Source of the DNA: Nectonema munidae
Taxonomy: Eukaryota; Nematomorpha; Nectonematoida; Nectonematidae
Assembly (NCBI GenBank): GCA_030549495.1
Contig: JAUIRK010000106.1
Span: forward strand, 1,445,001 to 1,509,000
Direction: 5' to 3'
DNA: 64,000 bases
Below are positions 1-13,400 of this stretch, one piece after another. The notes under the pieces are model-generated. The model saw only the letters and a program-made list of their open reading frames with translations, searched no databases and was not told the DNA's origin. The translations under genes were made by a program, and so were the position numbers. Position 1 is the stretch's first letter; the number at the start of each line of letters is the position of its first letter.

Positions 1-446
1 TCTTAAAAAGTTAATGCCTAGCCAATCTATCGCATCAAATCTCAAGATTGGTTAGAAATCGTACTCAACAAATAGCAGTACACTAAGAATTCTTTTCATC
101 CTTCTTCATATTTTTCTTATATTAGTTCAGGTTGAGATGGTGTAGAGGACTAGCACGTTAATAATGTAAGATTATGTAGGATGAATGCGAGCAGTAACAA
201 TGTACAAGGCAAGCCAATCCAAGACCAGTTTTCACCATTTTGAGTCTCAAAAGTTGGATACGCGTTGATATTCGCATTTTTCTCATTAATCGAATATGTT
301 TATAGCAGGCGATGTTCTTTTCTTGGGACAGTGATGTCGCACTGCTCATCAAAGAGATATTAACTACAAATCAGTAATTTGATATAAAACTCCTTTAACC
401 AATTTTATGCCATTGTCAGTTTTAACTGACGCCAACGATTCCTTGA
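1..446. other. Intergenic, possible MITE end
   Basis: No gene is recognised. Around 329-358 the sequence (GTGATGTCGCACTG then CATCAAAGAGATATTAA) resembles the decayed right end of the TTAA-flanked mini-elements found elsewhere in this window. Its left end is not visible. Confidence 0.3.
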
Positions 447-448
447 TT

Positions 449-579
449 CTAACCCTTTGAGGACCAGTATGACAACCGCGTACCAAGAAATGAAAATGGT
501 CCTCTTTAAATATATAAAATTCGATTGAAAATGAAAGCGGACGAATAGTTTTAATAAATTCTAGTCCTCAAAGGGTTAA
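449..579. mobile_element. piggyBac-like MITE, copy 1
   Basis: The left end reads CTAACCCTTTGAGGACC and the right end GGTCCT-like TAGTCCTCAAAGGGTTAA, giving inverted ends of about 14 bases. The right flank is a perfect TTAA and the left has one change (CTAA). TTAA target sites and CCCTTTG-type ends are the hallmark of piggyBac elements. At about 123 bases it cannot code for a transposase, so it is non-autonomous. Related copies lie near 41.0, 51.1, 54.9 and 60.4 kb. Confidence 0.65.
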
Positions 580-1807
580 GGTAAATTTGTATCAAATTAC
601 TCAATCTCACCTGTTTTTTTCTGGAAAGAAATCGGCTAATCAATCAATAAATCGCCTGCGTCATTTAAAATGACGGTTTTATTTATCTAATGAACACATG
701 TAAATTTCCCTTTTGAAATTTGTGGATATGATGTGCATGCGCTAGGGGGAGCGAGGGTGAACGCGTGTATTTGACACATTAGTATCATATTAGACATTTG
801 TACTGTGGATATTTAAATGCCATTTCTTTTTTTGAAAGCATAGCCAATCATTTCTTAGTATAATTTTAAATGCCATGAAAATTAGACAACTTTATTCATT
901 TTTAATTTCAGGTAGGTTTATCATACTCCTCTCTGATCTCTCTATAATTATTTCAAAAATGGACATCAAAAAAGGATATAAAACTCTGTCGTTAGATTAC
1001 CAAGTTTCGTTGACAATCCGATTCTCCTAGAAAGCAGAGGATGTCTTTAAAAGTGTGGTCCTCAAAGGATCAAGACACTTGCGCACCTCTTCTGCTCACT
1101 TATTTTGTGATTTCATATTTTTTCATTCCAAAACTTTTGTACAAAGCTTTTTTTAAAAAGTTAAGGAAATTATTTCTCTTTCTCATAATTTTGAAACCAA
1201 AGTCATGAAATTTATTTTTTCACAAAAACATAAATGCCATAACCCTAGACCAGTAGGTCTGAACCTTTTTAACAAAGTTGCCAAATTAAGAAGCAGCATT
1301 TAACACTTGATAAAGCATAATGAATCAAAAGGATATTATAATTTGAATCTGTCATGATGCATATGTATCATCAAATGTACTAGCGTCTCTCAATAACAAT
1401 GCTATCGTCGTTGCTGGATTTGATCTCAACACTTCTGCACATTTTATCGGTAGTTTACAAGTAATATTTCTCGTATTTATTATAATAGAGTAAAATTTGG
1501 GAAATATTTTTTGATTGCAATCAATATTCAATATATTCACGATTAGATCTTTTGGATGAGGTTCGTTTTAAAGTTTGTATAAGACCAAAAAAAGAAGAGG
1601 TGTTCGTGAAACAACATCTGTTCCCACACCCTTGTACTAAAACTTTTGTAAGAAGGGGCAAGATTTCTTTATCGCTGAACTGTAGCTGGGGTAAGCTGTC
1701 TAAAAACGTATACACATATTTTTGTTTACAGACAAAGCAATAAAGTTAAATGTATAATTATATACATTTTAAATGTACATACTTTGCATTAGCTAACAAG
1801 TATTTTA
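580..1807. other. Unassigned AT-rich DNA
   Basis: No gene or element is recognised with confidence. At about 1056-1072 the string GTGGTCCTCAAAGGATCAAG looks like another decayed end of the TTAA mini-element family. Open frames of about 60 codons on both strands around 1350-1740 resemble nothing I know and probably occur by chance. Confidence 0.35.
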
Positions 1808-2453
1808 ATGAGATCCTTGTGAGTGACTGTATTTTTGACAAAATTTGAATCCCTGTTCATAATTTGTCAGTGCAATTCTCAAGCTTAGATGGGCATCAGT
1901 CAATCGCGATCTATCCTTAGATTTTAAAATCTTTATCTTTGAAAAACCTGATTCACAAATATAGGTGGAACCAAAGCATGAGTGAAATCTCTGATAGGTT
2001 TCTTTTAAGAGAGGAAATATTTAATCACCAACTATGTTCCATACTTTAGCATTTTGGGCTTCACATTTTAATTGCAAATCATTTGGCCATTTCCAACTGA
2101 GCTTTGTCTAATTTGAAAGGATGTCCTATTTGAGATGCCGTATCTTGCACATCAATACTCATAAACGGGTTTGCAAAAAAGGAGGATATATTAGTGAAAT
2201 CGGAAAACCGATTCTGAAATTGATCAATAATCTGCATTTTTGTATTTGACTCAGGGGCGCTATAAAATGTCTCTAGGGGCCATAGCGTATGGATAGAGAA
2301 CATAATGCATAGATTAATTTTATGCCTCTATTCCAAAGACAAAGAATATAAATTCACATCACCCTTGATATTTGAAGTACAACTGCTCTTTCAGAAGATC
2401 AGTTCTACATTTGATTCCTCAATGCGCTCCCCGCTTTTCTAAATCCGTCACTG
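1808..2453 (-). pseudogene. hAT transposase C-terminal relic with one terminal end
   Basis: Read on the minus strand, 2303-2079 contains a segment like the DRFSDF...FANPF block of the GTF2IRD2/ZBED5 group of domesticated and free hAT transposases. Further downstream a frame around 2060-1810 carries FGSTYICESGFSKIKILKSK followed by RSRLTDAHLSLRIALTNYE, the C-terminal hAT dimerisation region. Frameshifts and a stop separate the pieces, so it is dead. Upstream of the coding part, CAGTGACGGATTTAG (reverse complement, ending at 2453) looks like a hAT terminal repeat. The opposite end is not visible. The family assignment comes from motif memory, not alignment. Confidence 0.6.
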
Positions 2454-2986
2454 CCTTAGACACAAGGCGTGTAGCTTAATTTTAAGAACAGTTCACAGAT
2501 ATAAAATTACACTACAGCATATGCACATTAAAATTAACATATCAATAATTTCGCTAAATTGTATCCATTTTAATACATGATATTGTTAGCGTAATTTTTT
2601 CTGCAACCTTGCTATGCGGCGATTAAAAAGATGCTGAGGGCCACCGCTGAGAATCCCTCTCCCAGATCGTTGACTCTAAGGCTTTAGCTGGGCCGTATAA
2701 AAAATACCGCAAGGTTTAAAGATAGGAGCGCTCGGAAACAATTTAGCCTATTTTCAAATTAAAATTTACCCTACAAGTGTAATCATTTGCATTATTTTTG
2801 GAAGTCTACCTTAAGAATTCTGTATTAAGATCAGAATTTTGAAGACAAATCATCTACCTTCTTTTTCTATAGAAGTTAATATATTTAAAGGAGATTTCAT
2901 TTGTTGGAAAAACGTGTCACATTGGTCTTAAATTAGAGAGAACGTTGTACACGATTCGAAGCTCTCATTTTTGTTTCAAGATAAAG
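2454..2986. other. Unassigned DNA with a possible inverted-repeat element
   Basis: Between about 2606 and 2717 the strings AACCTTGCTATGCGG and CCGTATAAAAAATACCGCAAGGTT form an imperfect inverted pair around a GC-richer core. This could be an old MITE. Nothing else is recognised. Confidence 0.25.
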
Positions 2987-3123
2987 CAGTGGCGTAGCCA
3001 GAGGGGGGCAAGGGGGCCCCCCCCCCCCCCCCCCCCAAATAATTTTATTTCCAATATGCTTGCCCCCCTAAATTCCTTACATGCCCCCCCCCCCCCAACT
3101 TCCATTTTTTGGCTACGCCACTG
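2987..3123. mobile_element. Short CAGTGGCGTAGCCA-ended MITE with C-tracts
   Basis: The element begins CAGTGGCGTAGCCA and ends TGGCTACGCCACTG, a perfect 14-base inverted repeat around a 137-base body. Inside are long runs of C (about 18 and 13 bases) and G-rich borders. CAGTGG ends are typical of hAT-derived non-autonomous elements. A clear 8-base target duplication is not visible; only AAAG is shared by both flanks. The strand is arbitrary. Confidence 0.7.
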
Positions 3124-3344
3124 AAAGTGAAAGTAATCAAATTCTATGGACTAAAGGATTCATTAAATTTTCTTTTCCTTTGCTGTTAATAAGGAAACGC
3201 CCATGTTACAAGCAATATATGGTAGAATCATATTTTGCTATATTTTTTTTTAAACTTTTTTTGTCAGAAAGAAATATTTTTAGACGGTAAATATTTTTCG
3301 GCATTTAAATTGAAAAATTTTGTGCATTTTTTTTAGTTGTCGAT
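3124..3344. other. Unassigned AT-rich DNA
   Basis: A 69-codon open frame here begins inside the neighbouring mini-element and ends in T-rich sequence. It looks like chance. No gene is recognised. Confidence 0.3.
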
Positions 3345-3470
3345 ATCGCATCGATAGGGTAGAATAATCTAAAGATGGTAATGATAGTCACGATTGGGAA
3401 TCGAACCCAGATCATGTGGATCAATACCCTACGCTCCTACCACTAGGCCATCTACCTACTATTATGAATT
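3345..3470 (-). repeat. tRNA-derived SINE or tRNA pseudogene
   Basis: On the minus strand the A-box-like string TGGCCTAGTGGTAGGAGC lies about 40 bases upstream of the B-box-like GGGTTCGATTCCC, the spacing of an internal RNA polymerase III promoter. The seven bases before the D-arm (AGGTAGA) and those after the T-arm (TCGTGAC) do not pair as an acceptor stem, so this is unlikely to be a working tRNA. A similar 3' part (CTGGGTCCGATT then ATCGTGACTATC) occurs near 29165, which supports a dispersed SINE. Confidence 0.6.
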
Positions 3471-4170
3471 TATGATCTTTCAAATTTTAGCCTCTTAGTG
3501 AAAAAGAGATTTATAGAACTAATATTAAAAGATTTGTTTAAGAAAAAACTTTTAATACTTGTTTTAATTTTTTTTGCAAAATATTAATTAAATATTTATT
3601 TTTATGGAAAAATCTTTTTTGCTTCTACTTTTAATATTTTTCTGTTTGATAACAAAACTTTGCGTTGGAGGCGCATACAACATAATTGCTTTTTTACGTA
3701 CAAAAAATCGGCTTTCCTAGTGTTAAAAGCTATATCACTTTTCATTTCTATCACTTTTACGTGTAATTCTAGAAGAAATATTATGAAGGTTAGTTTTTCG
3801 CTTTTTGTGATTTAAATAAGTGAACCTGATTTGTTTAAATATGCAGAGAAATAGAATATTCTAAACGCAATATACTGACTTTAAATGGAAATCATTCGAA
3901 GGGCCGGGAAAAATTATATTGAGGGCAGCATTCGCCCAAATGTTTGACACGCTTGGCGTAGACTGAGGTTTTGAGCAATAACAGGTTTAGATCAATGCTT
4001 ACAATTTACCATAAAGTTCTAATAATTCTTGCCTCAAAACGATTTTTTGGCCAGTGTCAGGTTAGGTATCCACTTGAAAAATGAATTAGGGTGCAGAAAG
4101 CCACGTAAATCAGAAATAAGCACCGTTCTGGCATCTAGAACAGTAGAATTTGTGAAGATAGAAGAAATTT
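3471..4170. other. Unassigned AT-rich DNA downstream of SMG1
   Basis: No gene, RNA or element is recognised. Several T-rich and A-rich tracts are present. Confidence 0.3.
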
Positions 4171-4186
4171 AAATTTATTTATTACC
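4171..4186 (-). terminator. Candidate poly(A) signal for SMG1
   Basis: On the minus strand AATAAATAAATTT lies about 310 bases past the SMG1 stop codon and holds overlapping AATAAA hexamers. It is the clearest polyadenylation signal seen downstream, but no cleavage site is demonstrated. Confidence 0.4.
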
Positions 4187-4495
4187 AAATAGTGAAAGTT
4201 ATTAAAAAGCCAATCTAGTAGTAGCTTAAAAGGAAAAAAATAAGAAAGAGAAAATTAATTAAATTGAAGTAAAAAAAGACATCATCTTTTTCTTCTAATC
4301 TGAGGTTTCCATTCATTCCACAAAATGCAGAAACAGCAGGATAAAACTTTTCAAACGAAGCACACAATAGATGGTGCGCATCGCGTTCAGAGCGATTATA
4401 AGTTAAGCAAACCACGGAGAGCTGAATATGATCTATCTGCTCCATCCTTCTTCCCACTCGTTGAAAAGATCCAAACCAAAGGATATGCACTGATT

Positions 4496-7400
4496 TTATA
4501 CCCAAGGCATCCATCCTTCATAGAGAAGAGCCAGATTATTTTTGTCAGTAGCCTTTTGTATCATCAACTCAACCTGAGTCTTAACATCCATTTTATGGGG
4601 TGAAGTATTTAGATCTAGTCCAATCAATTTTTCACACACTTTACTAAGGATCAAACTTGGAAATGGAGAGAAAATGCTATTTGTTCCTTTGTACTCTTCA
4701 TCTTTCAAAAGGTTAATGGCATCCATTAATTCCATAACGCTTTTCTCATCATCCTTTCTATAGAAAAAAGTGCTTTTATCGATACTGGGACAATATTTGC
4801 CTTGGCTGAAGGATTTTAAAAAGGTTCTCTTAAAACTGTCCAAAAGCGCATAAGATTTCAGCTGCAGCTGTGTAACAAGTTGTTCCAAATTCGTCTGTTC
4901 CTGGCTAAAATTAAAACATTCGTTATCATTAGATGAAGAAAACTCTTGAAGCAGTAAAAACTCTTTTAAAAAATCAGCCAATGATAATAAAGTACATTTT
5001 ACTTCACTTCTATACATTGTATTGATTGGAGCATTAGGATAAGATAAATACTTAGTCAACTTTAAAATCGGTTTCATGAAAAAGAGGCACATTTTAACGG
5101 TCGCTTCAATAAAATTTAATTTCGATGAAAGGAGCGTATCATTATCTTGTTCAGCATGAATGAACTCCTGAATCTCACTGCACTTCTCCTTGACTTTATG
5201 AGTGATCTCTTTACGAAAGCTTTTTTCAGAGATCAATGCACAAGGACTAATCACAAGTCCAGTGGAGAGAGCGGTGTAGGTATAATTTTGAGCTAGGAAT
5301 TCGTTAAAATTGTTCACACCAAACATGATATCTTTGCACTTGATGGAGGTGAAGAAGAGAACAATGGAATCTTCAAATTTTATCAAATTTTCATAAACAT
5401 CTACCAAACCAAGCACTTCTTCAGAGCACAGACGAGATTGTAGAGCCAAGTGTGAGGGAGTATTTCTGCTTGAAATTGAAAGTAAAAGTGCCCTATTTCG
5501 AACACCTTCATTTGCTATGGCGAAGTTGTTGTCGCAATCACATTCTGCTAATTTGTGCAAATTGCTCACGCAACAAAGGGATTTAATAAAAGAAATTCGC
5601 GCCGTTTTTTCATTGAGTAAAGCGTGGCAAACATCAGAAACTTGGATATATACATCAAAAAAGTTCTTTTGAGAGAGAATGCTTTCACTTTTGATCTTTG
5701 CCAATTCCTTTTGGACACTACTTTTATTTTCTGTCAAATTAAATAGATTGGGCGTACTTAAAGTTATGTCGTCTACAAAATTTAGTAAAGATGAAAATTG
5801 TTCTCTAAATTTAAACATGGAAAAAGAAGCTTTAAAAAAAAATTCTGAAAAATGCAATACTAAATTTAAAACATCCATTAAAGGAAAATCGTAAGAAAAT
5901 GGGGTAAAAAATTCTAGAGAAAAATTGGAAGCACAGATTAAGATTGACAAAAACTGACGCAAAAATTTAACGAACATGAACAAGAAATAATTATGCACGA
6001 GTTCAGCATGCGATGGCATGGAGGAAACTCTTCCACACACTGCATGCAGAAAATCTTTTATACAAGAATAAAAAGTGATCACTTTCGAAAGTGGCTGATT
6101 GTAACATGATGAATGCTTAACCATGTTATGGATTTCATTGAGTATACTCTCACACAAGTCGAGAACATTTCTAACTTTTAACTCTATCAAGACAAAATTT
6201 TCAGACGAACTTTTTGTTTGGGAATCAGTAAAAATGGAGAAAAACCGCTCACTTAGAACATGTTCAGTAAATTGGAAATCATTACTGGAAACTTTATCCA
6301 AAATATTGTGAATTTTAGAGCAAAATTTTTCCAATAATTCGTCAGGCAAAAGATTTTTAGATACTGTAAAGAAAGTCATCATGAGTTGTTGGATGAAGTG
6401 TTGAAAATTTTGCTGAGCATCTTTAAAAAGTCGAAAAGTATCGAAAAAATCTTTGAAATTAGACATGAAATCATGCGTGTTACTCAATAAGATTGCACTT
6501 TGAAAATTCCGACTTAAAAATAAAGGAGACAAAAAAGAAACTGCTTTAAAACACTCTTCTAAAGCAGCCTGTCTAGATGAACAATGTGAGAATGATAAAG
6601 CAATTTCCTTGGCGTCACTGACAACAACATTATTCAATAGAGAATAGGAAAAAAGAGGGTAAGGAAGGAGTTGGCGATCAAATTTGTGAAAAGTGTTTTT
6701 AATGAAGGTGGCGAGATAAATTAGGGATGGATTGTTAGATTCGCTGCTTGGACATAAGGCTTCTTGGCGCTGAGATGGTGAACCAAGGGTGATAGCGTCC
6801 TTAAGGGTCAAAAGAGTTTTCTTTAAATCTTGAATAAATTTGATGCTCTTACGTAAGCTTTGATTTTTTAATGAAATTTTGTGATAAAATTGTTCATCAA
6901 AAACCAGCATAGCGATTTCTTTAATTTCAAGTGTGAAGTCTTTGAGTAAGATGAGTTTATGGAATTCGCCACTTAAAATGTCTTTAAGAGATTTCAAAGA
7001 TTGAAGCAATGCCTGGGGCAAGAGAGTAGTTAAAAGATACTTAAAATTTTTGACCAAATGAAAAAAGTTCATAATTCTATCTATAGAATTATAAAGATTA
7101 AGGCCGTTAAATGTTGAAGGTTGTGCAAATTCGTAAGATACTTCTTGAGATTCTAAGCTAACGTCCTGCAGTTCGTCAAGCTTATTCTGGGCCAAAAAAT
7201 TCTTTGCTTCGATGCCTTGTTTATAAAGGAAGTCCAATTTTTGGTAAAAATTCATTAAATTAGCCCGATCATTTTCAATTTCCTTAACTTTTCCATCGAT
7301 TCTGTTGAATAAATTTTCCTTCTTTTCATTTATGCGTTTAATAAAACAAAAGTACTGTGCACTTTTTTTGGAATCAACTTGAGATATAACATCATCCAAA

Positions 7401-10400
7401 GCTTTCTTTATCCCCCGTCGAGATTTCAAAATGTGGGAATATGATAAGCTTGTTTTAACTCGACTTGAAGATTCACCACTAAAACTTGCCATCATTATTC
7501 CATAAAGAAAAGGGAAAACAGCTGCAATGAAATGAATTTGAAAATTAATATCGGATTCTAAAATCAGATTCCTCAATAAAATTCCCTCGCTCGACGTCAA
7601 AATGTTAAGAGAACAAGTGATCAGCGCGTCATTGAAGTGAAAGATGTGATCTGTTTCCTTCCACTCAAAGAGAAAATCATAAGAAAATGGCTGAATGATT
7701 GAGGTCATGATATCTCTATTGTTTCGCAACACATTCATAACTTCTGTGCATAATTCAGTGAAAACCCCAGTTTTACCTGTTAAGCCCAAAGCATACTCAA
7801 AGTTTTGGGTTAAGCGAAACGGCACATTTTCAGGAATTCGTAGGGCCAATCCTTTTTCAAAGCAAACATTAAAGTCTATGCTTGTGACAACACCATTAGC
7901 TCGATTAATGAGAATATTATCCAAGTGTCTATCGCCAATCCCTAGCAGGTATCCAATCACAGCATTGAGGGAGTAAGAAAAATTGTATTGTTGTGTAACG
8001 CGCCAAAATGTAGAAACATCATCTGCTTTACTTTCAAATTCTTTATAGAGAAGATCAGCAGGAGTTTCTTTCACCATTTCCTCAAATACAGATACAAGAA
8101 GGGAAATGGGCCATGAGCGCCGATTTTTAAAGTTTTTAGCATCACTGGCTTCTAGTCCAGCCATTACTTTCGCGTAAAATGTATTAATGGGTACTTCATT
8201 TCTGATGCTTTCCTCATAATTGTTATTTCCATCATTTATTTGATTGATAGAATCTTTAAGGGCGCCATTGAAGTTATTGCTACTAGACTTGTTGTTATAA
8301 TATTTTTTGTATGTAGAAAATAAAGATGCGGCATCTTTGACGAAGCCTATCAGAGCGAGTTTCGGGGTAAGTGCCGTGACTGAATACGAGCAAGAAGTGA
8401 ACAGGTGTTTGTTGGGCAACTTAGACGCGCCCTTTAATAAGAGTTCCGCAGTAAGACTGAATTGAAGTACTTTTTTGTCTATGCTCGCATCCTCAAAACA
8501 TTTAAGGAGGAAGGTATAGCGTTGAGCGTTAGAGCCGAGAAATGTTATCATCTTCGGCTTAGTCTTGGAACGAATTACTTTGATGTCTCGTTCTATCCGC
8601 TCTATCAAAATATCTTTCAAGTCGGGTAAAGGAATATTACCACAGCTAATAAAAGATTCCACTTTTGACAAAAATATGTCTTCAAGATACAAAATATCAT
8701 TAGATTCCAGACTCTTTTTGGCAGCATTAAATAAAGAGTCACAAGAGGAGGTAAGCTCTTGCAATATTGAGGAGTCTTCATGAGTGTGTTCTTCACACCT
8801 TTTAATTATGGAAAAGAGAGAAGATTTGATTTTACAATAAAAAACTTTATTATGGTGATTCAAATTCAATAAACGCTGAGACACAAAAAGAAGAGTGTGA
8901 TAAAAGGAAGCAAAATATCTAACAAAAATAACCTCTTGCACTTTCTTCTTAATAATTTTTCTTTTTATCACATCAGATGTAAGATCACTGAATATAATTT
9001 GTTCAAGCTTACAAGTTACTTTTTCTTTATACGAAAAGTAGGTATTCTTGAAGTTTTTTATCAGGGAAAAGAAAATTTCATCTAGTAAAAAACTTGCGTT
9101 ACAGAGATAACCAATCAAGCTAGATGTGTTTTTGTAAAAAATGGGATTCTTAGACCTAAGGGAATTGGAAAGTTTAATGATTTCATAGAAATTGTGTTTT
9201 TCTGGATAAAACAAACTTGTAGAAGTATGTTTGATGCAACTAATAGCATGGTAGATTATGGAGTTAAAATAAGAGCTGGAGCATTTTATCAAAAGTTTTG
9301 AAACAAAAGTGCGAAAGTTGTAATTTGGATGCTTTAAATAAGAAAATAATTGGGGCAGGAATATGGGAATGAAATCAATGGGGACTACGGAGAGTAATTC
9401 TTCATAACAATCATCATCCGATATTTGGTAATTTGACAAAATGATGAAAAGACGAGATAAAATACAATCAAAGGACTTCGAAGAGTTTGCATCCCGGTTG
9501 GTATATCGTAAGTACATCATGGCACACTTCACAGACCAGTTAAGTGCAAATGTGCAAACTTCGGAGAGACACTTATTAACGGTGAAAACACGGTTATTTT
9601 CATTCGAACCGTTTTTTACTTTATGGGCATGCAAATCAGTTTCGCGTTGTAGAAGACCGTACGCAAAATTAAAGCAAACCAACCATGTTGAAAGATGAGA
9701 TGAAAATATATGAGTCATTCGATCATATAATCCCACTAAGAATCCTGTCTTAGTGTTGGTGAAGCAAGAGGAATCAATTTTAGGCATACCAACAAGAACA
9801 GGAGCGGGCTGGTGTTCATCCTCTATCAACAAAGAGGCGTCGTTAAGTATGCATTCAGCGAAGATTTGGAAGGATTCGGGAACAAAGTGGAAAAATGAGG
9901 AATTGGACTGAATTGTGTCTTTATACTTTTCAATGGTACTGAGCCAGTTAGAAACATTCACCAAAAGAAGATGAGGATATTTAGGAAAATAAGTCCTGCC
10001 TATTTCGGTTAAAAGCATAACTCTTTCCAAAATACCATTTTTTGGAAAATTAATACTAGAGTATTCATCATTGGATTCAATGCTCATAAGACTATTGAAC
10101 GATTCTATAGGTTCTTTGAAATTCATTTCTAGGGAAAATATACTAAATGCTTCATTAACTGCCCTTGTATGCAAATTCATGTTATCTAATATTCGAGATT
10201 TAGCTGCTAACTTTAAAAGATGACAAGCACCAATGCTATTTATAAACGGCGCATCACAAGATACACATCTCTTTTTGTAAATATTTAGAAACGCTTTCGA
10301 AAAAATTGGCGCCCTTATCGCTGAAGCTAACGCATTTGGGCCTTGAACAGCGAAAATCTTCTCCATACACGCTATATACTCATTTGGTGGAAGGATTTTA

Positions 10401-13400
10401 CTAGGGGTTCCCAACATTTTGAATAGGAATGCAAAAGTGGAAGTGTGCAAGGAATCAACGTATGGATGATTGAATAGGGAGAGCAGGCACTTTTTAACGA
10501 AGTAAGCATCCTTACTTTCTTGTTCCGTGTCATCATTAGCAGAGGTACTATTGATCATGATGTGTTTACAAGTGAGAAGCATGAACACCAAGTCTGAATT
10601 CTTTTGTAAGAGATGCACATCAACTTGCTTGTCGACAAACTTGATGACGTTATTGAGTGTTAGGTCTTGTGCTTGGGTGAGGATATCTTTTGCACCATCA
10701 TAATCCTGGCTTTCAAATTTGCTCAAAGCGGAAATGTAGTGATTTTCTGTAGGCAACAGAAAGCCGTACTTACCATCACTCTCTTTAAGAATAAATTTAT
10801 CCAAATCAAATAATTCTTCGAAAATACCCAAATTGAAGCAACAAGATTTTATATTATAGGTAATAAAGTCAAGAAGAAGTTTTCGATTAGCTTTTTCCTG
10901 CAAAAATGGACACTCTTTAGGATTTTTCTTATCAAAATGGAATGTCTTTAGCATATTAAATAAAGATGCTTTATATAGTGTCATAGCTTTTTCATATCTT
11001 TCACATGATTGGTTAATCACGGCAGGCATCCAATCAAATGTAAGATTTAACTTGTTTTGTAGCCACTTATCAAAGCTAATCAACGAAATTGTATCATTTA
11101 TTTTAATGTATGCTGAAACATTGTACAAAATACAAAACAATGCCTGATTTTTGTGGTCAAAAAAATTATTTAAATCAAAATTAATAAAATAATCTTTACA
11201 CAGTTGAAGGGTTAAATAGGAATTTCCTAAACTACTTGAAATCATTATGAGTTTTATGTTGGTTTGACTGAACCATTTGATAAAGTATTTCGAATTAGTT
11301 GAATAAAATTGTACAAGAAGCCTATTTTCACTACCGGATGTTACTTTGTTGAAGATAAAATTGAATATAGATCGCTTCAAATAAAACCAAAAATTGATCA
11401 GTAGATTGATGTGGAAAGGAGAAGACTTTTCTAGGTTTAGAACATTGATAGCAGAGCCCGAATCACTTTTTTGTTCGTCAATAATTGTTGGAGAGTGGAC
11501 ATTGCAAAGGTCTAAAATGTAGTCAATCTGATTAGAGAGCGAATTGAACAAATGGACAAAAGCACCAAAATACGCAGTCTCTAACTTTTGGTTAACGCAA
11601 AAGGATGCAGCTGAGTTTAGAATCGCGTTGAAAATGGAAAATACGCTAATGGCATGCTTATCGTTGAAATTAAATTCCAAAAAGTATGACTGAAGGAAAA
11701 CATTAATACTTTGTTTAGCGAAGCCATTCAATAAGAAGGCACATATTTTGCCAAATTTGAAATTATTCATAAATTTTTTGGAAGTATAACTCTTCAAAAA
11801 TCTTTCATCGTTAGTGAGGATGAAGGAAGGCTTAGCGATAGATATGTCAGGGTAAAACTCTACTAGAAAATTAACTGCACAGTTCTGAAGAGCGCAATCT
11901 AAACTCGATAAACACATCACCAGAAAGAAATGAAGATTACTGGCATTAAGTTTGCAAAACTCTTTGTTGTGTGAAACTTCATTTATTAAAAGTTTGGCAA
12001 AATTATGGAGTAGAGTAGGAGAAATCATTGCAAAAAATTTTAGAGAAAATAGGAGAAAAGTCGGGCACAATGAACTAAATGTTAGAAGAGAAATGAGAGA
12101 AGTGTTAACAAGATCCAAAATAGACTGCATGAAAACTGAGAAGTAAAATAAAGGCAAAGAAAAAAGGTCAATAAGAGAGGAGAGATCTGTGATGAAAGTT
12201 TGTGCTAACGTTTGAAAGTGAAAGGCCCACTGAGACTTAGAAATGACAGACAAACAATTGATGAAGGAAAGGGAGCATATTTCGATTATAGCAGAGTTGG
12301 AAGAAGCATCGATGCTTTTAAGCCAGCGATAAAACCTCATCAAAAAATTGTTAGCAAGTAAGCAATCGCTTGAATCATGACAAGACGCAACGATTGTGTC
12401 AATCAGGCTAAGGCTGAATGCCAAAGAATGATAGAGTTTGTTATTGACAAGGAGTGAGGAATCAAACAATTTAACAAAGTCGGATATTTCATCTAGCAAA
12501 AACTTTGACACATCCCTGCTGATTGCAACAGCATCCCCCTGTTGCAGTAAAAACATAAACATGCTCCTAAGACTGGAAAACAGTTTAACAGAAGTAGCAG
12601 CGCCCTCTGTTTTTGCGGTAAGGAATTTACTATTCTTATTCACAATCAAGCTTAAAAACTGGATTGGAATTTTTTCAAAAAAATGGGTGAAAGAGTGAAA
12701 AATTAGCTTCGCTTGGCATGTGATAACGCCAATGTCAGCATCGTTCTTAGTTATTACAAGATGGTTTTGAATCACCATCCACAAGACATGAGCGGAATCA
12801 CACGTACCTAAAATGCACATCCAGGTCAAACAACACTCCACTCCTGATTCGTATATCAGAGCAGACTTGCTTCCTTTAAACCGTTGAGCGATGTGAAGCA
12901 TGCACTGGAGAAATGAAAAAACTACGGCCACGCTTTCGACAACGCATTCAAAGTTGGTGCTCCTTTTTCTAAGCAACTCTGCTCCCTCTTTCTTATTCTC
13001 AGCTATGCACAGTACAACGATGTGGTAGGCGTTCAAAAGAAGAACAATCTTTGTTTCAACAACTTCGTATGTAAATTCGTTATCTTTGCAACGGTTTGTC
13101 TCAAGTTCTGCATCGCTTCCCAAAATTTCATTTTTATATTCTTCCAGGTCTTCAAGAAAGTGGGAGAGCAAATTAAGGGTGAAGTCAAGATCTAGCATCC
13201 AAAAGTTGTGCCAATAAATTAAACTGCATTTTATAAAATTTGTGAAGGATTCTTCATTAACAGAGTCAATCAGCCAGCCGATAGAACAGTCAATAACATG
13301 GGCAAATTCTTCATAAAATAGCGTCTCCTTTTTTTCGCTGAATGCCATCAGAAGATGCATAATGCCAATATAGATCTCTTTACTTGAATTTTCTTGCAAG

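Noticed and set aside
3382-3462. Functional tRNA gene
   Set aside because: The A and B boxes are present but no acceptor stem can form from the flanking bases, and a second copy shares the downstream sequence.
4325-4603. 92-codon plus-strand frame overlapping the SMG1 stop
   Set aside because: It is antisense to the SMG1 3' end with no recognisable protein; the same applies to the other plus-strand frames between 5.6 and 12.7 kb.
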